Source: UBA1227 sp045629305
GTDB lineage: Bacteria; Bacillota; Clostridia; Oscillospirales; Acutalibacteraceae
DNA length: 23,318 bases
Assembly: GCA_045629305.1 (NCBI GenBank)
Contig: JAZQQZ010000012.1
Location: 1 to 23,318 of the forward strand
Direction: 5' to 3'
The position numbers were made by a program, and so were the translations under genes. Positions 21,987 through 23,318 of the stretch are shown in pieces. The notes under the pieces are model-generated. The model was not told the DNA's origin, made no database searches, and saw only the letters and a list, made by a program, of their open reading frames with translations. Position 1 is the stretch's first letter. Each line of letters opens with the position of its first letter.

Positions 21987-23237
21987 ATGACAGCACGTGA
22001 AAGCGTTAAAAATTTTGACGAACAATTAGACAAATATTCAAGCTATGTTGCTGAGCAGATCGGAACTGTTATTGGCAAATGTGGCGGTCGTCCATCAGGT
22101 TATCCAGAGGAACATAAGGCTCAGGATTATGTAATGGACCATATGAAGGATGTGGCAGATCAGATTGATAAAGAGGATTTCACACTCCATACTAAAGCAT
22201 TTATGGGTTGGGTTCTCATCGATGGTATCTGCATGCTTATCGCAGCAGTCCTTCTCATTATCAATTTCTTCGTAAAGGCAATCCCTGCACTTGTAATTGC
22301 AGCACTTATCCTTACACTCATCTCAGTTGTATGTATCGTAGGCGAGTTCCTCTTCTATAAAGAACTCCTCGACCCACTCTTCCCAAAGAAGGATGCATAT
22401 AATGTAGTATGCACACGTAAGGCAGCAGGCGAGACAAAGCGTAGAATTATCTTCTCAGGCCATATCGATTCAGCTTGGGAGTGGAGATATACATACCTCG
22501 GTGGTGGTCGTCTTCTCACATCTATCATCGTACTCGGTATCGTATGCCTTGTAGCAGATCTCATCATCTGCATCCTTGCACTTTTCATCACAGCACCTTG
22601 GTTCGTAGTAATTGCTAAGATCTTCGCTATCATCTCTGTCCCAGCAATGATTCTCATTGTTTTCTTCATGAACTGGGGCATCTGCGTTGATGGCGCTAAC
22701 GACAACCTTTCAGGTGTCTTCGCATCAATGGCAGTTATGCAGTTCCTAAACGACAACGATATCCGCTTCGAGAACACAGAGGTAGTATCTATCTCTATGG
22801 CTTGTGAAGAGGCTGGACTTCGTGGTGCTAAAGCGTTTGCTAAGAAGCACGCAAAGGAATATGCTGACAGTGGCGTTGAGACAATCGCTGTTTGCACAGA
22901 TACACTTCGTGACTTCGATTTCATGGGTATCTATAACAAGGATATGTCTGGTACGGTAAAACTTGATCCTAAGGTTGCAGCACTTGTTAAGGAATGTTCT
23001 AAGACAGCAGGTCTTGATCTTCCTTATGCAAATGTATTCTTCGGCTCATCTGATGCCGCTGCTCTCGTACAGGGTGGCATGAAAGCTTGCTGCCTCGCAG
23101 CAATGGACCCAACACCAGCACGTTACTATCACACTCGTCTCGATACAGCAGATAATCTCGACGAGCGCACCATCAAAGCAGGCGTTAGCACACTTCTTGA
23201 GACAGCATTCCGCTTTGACGAGAAGGGCCTTGACTAA
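21987..23237 (+). CDS. membrane-embedded M28-type zinc metallohydrolase, copy 2
   Basis: Paralogue of the preceding gene, 416 residues, same plan. Zinc ligands: His159 and Asp161 in GHIDSAWEW, Asp239 in DGANDNLSG, Glu274/Glu275 in CEEAGLRGA, Asp305 in CTDT, His382 in YYHTRLD. Membrane segments at about 74-96 and 99-122, then 176-200 and 205-228, again on both sides of the first metal site. Motifs shared word for word with copy 1 include SAWEW/AAWEW, DGANDNLSG, EEAGLRGAKA and YYHTR, while the membrane parts differ freely. This fits a duplication with a conserved active site and different lipid contact or substrate. AGGAG lies before the ATG; a strong terminator follows. Confidence 0.88.
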   Translation: MTARESVKNFDEQLDKYSSYVAEQIGTVIGKCGGRPSGYPEEHKAQDYVMDHMKDVADQIDKEDFTLHTKAFMGWVLIDGICMLIAAVLLIINFFVKAIPALVIAALILTLISVVCIVGEFLFYKELLDPLFPKKDAYNVVCTRKAAGETKRRIIFSGHIDSAWEWRYTYLGGGRLLTSIIVLGIVCLVADLIICILALFITAPWFVVIAKIFAIISVPAMILIVFFMNWGICVDGANDNLSGVFASMAVMQFLNDNDIRFENTEVVSISMACEEAGLRGAKAFAKKHAKEYADSGVETIAVCTDTLRDFDFMGIYNKDMSGTVKLDPKVAALVKECSKTAGLDLPYANVFFGSSDAAALVQGGMKACCLAAMDPTPARYYHTRLDTADNLDERTIKAGVSTLLETAFRFDEKGLD

Positions 23238-23248
23238 TAGTTAAAATA

Positions 23249-23280
23249 AAAAGCTCCGTTGGGTTACCAACGGAGCTTTT
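23249..23280. terminator. bidirectional intrinsic terminator
   Basis: A 14-bp perfect stem AAAAGCTCCGTTGG / CCAACGGAGCTTTT with loop GTTA, T-rich on both outer sides. It would stop transcription from the M28-type genes and from a convergent gene on the right. Confidence 0.92.
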
Positions 23281-23292
23281 CTTATTTATATC

Positions 23293-23318
23293 TTATTTAT
23301 CAGCCTGCTTTGAATATT
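23293..23318 (-). CDS. possible 3' end of a convergent gene
   Basis: On the minus strand one frame reads YSKQADK and stops at 23295-23293, 13 bases outside a bidirectional terminator. A convergent gene entering from the right would explain that terminator. Only eight codons are visible, so this is a weak suggestion and no product can be named. Confidence 0.3.

Noticed and set aside
1..23318. CRISPR arrays, insertion sequences, prophage genes, tRNA or rRNA
   Set aside because: No regularly spaced repeats, transposase or integrase motifs, or RNA gene signatures were seen on either strand.

Overview
The window reads like a chromosomal piece from a low-to-mid GC anaerobic Bacillota, most likely a Clostridia-type gut or rumen bacterium. 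This is inferred from strong AAGGAGG ribosome binding sites, TTGACA/TATAAT promoters, a murB-whiA-dnaE-pfkA housekeeping block, a split (two-subunit) transketolase and a proton-translocating transhydrogenase encoded by three genes. No mobile element, CRISPR array, rRNA or tRNA was found.

Layout. (1) 1-2613, minus strand: pntAA-pntAB-pntB, the membrane NAD(P) transhydrogenase; pntB runs off the left edge. (2) 2811-7630, plus strand, divergent from pnt: a tight five-gene operon closed by a strong terminator at 7646-7676. It encodes an SCP2-like protein, a class III aminotransferase of the glutamate-1-semialdehyde aminomutase type, the N and C subunits of a transketolase, and a second SCP2-like protein. 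This is the best candidate here for an undescribed pathway. The transketolase C subunit has Ala where E. coli TktA has the phosphate-binding Arg358 and the acceptor-hydroxyl-binding Asp469, so its substrate is probably not an ordinary sugar phosphate. (3) 7675-14088: ROK glucokinase, murB, whiA and dnaE, with whiA and dnaE overlapping by 4 bases. (4) 14096-16799: pfkA behind its own double promoter, then a Na+/phosphate cotransporter with a PhoU-like tail. (5) 16802-17064: a gene-free gap that holds a complete promoter, about 128 nt of foldable sequence and an intrinsic terminator, probably an uncharacterised small RNA. It is followed by a promoter placed so that the next gene would be leaderless. 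(6) 17072-20560: EamA-type transporter, pyridoxal/pyridoxamine kinase, and a 568-residue DUF362 protein with a cysteine-rich C-terminal half. (7) 20692-23237: two paralogous M28-type metallohydrolases, each with two transmembrane hairpins inserted inside the catalytic domain.

How the parts may fit: the operon in (2) could transfer a two-carbon ketol unit to a non-hydroxylated, perhaps fatty, aldehyde and then transaminate the product, with the SCP2-like proteins handling a hydrophobic intermediate. The pnt genes would supply NADPH and the kinase in (6) would supply PLP. These links are inference; only gene identities, motifs, spacing and strand are seen directly.
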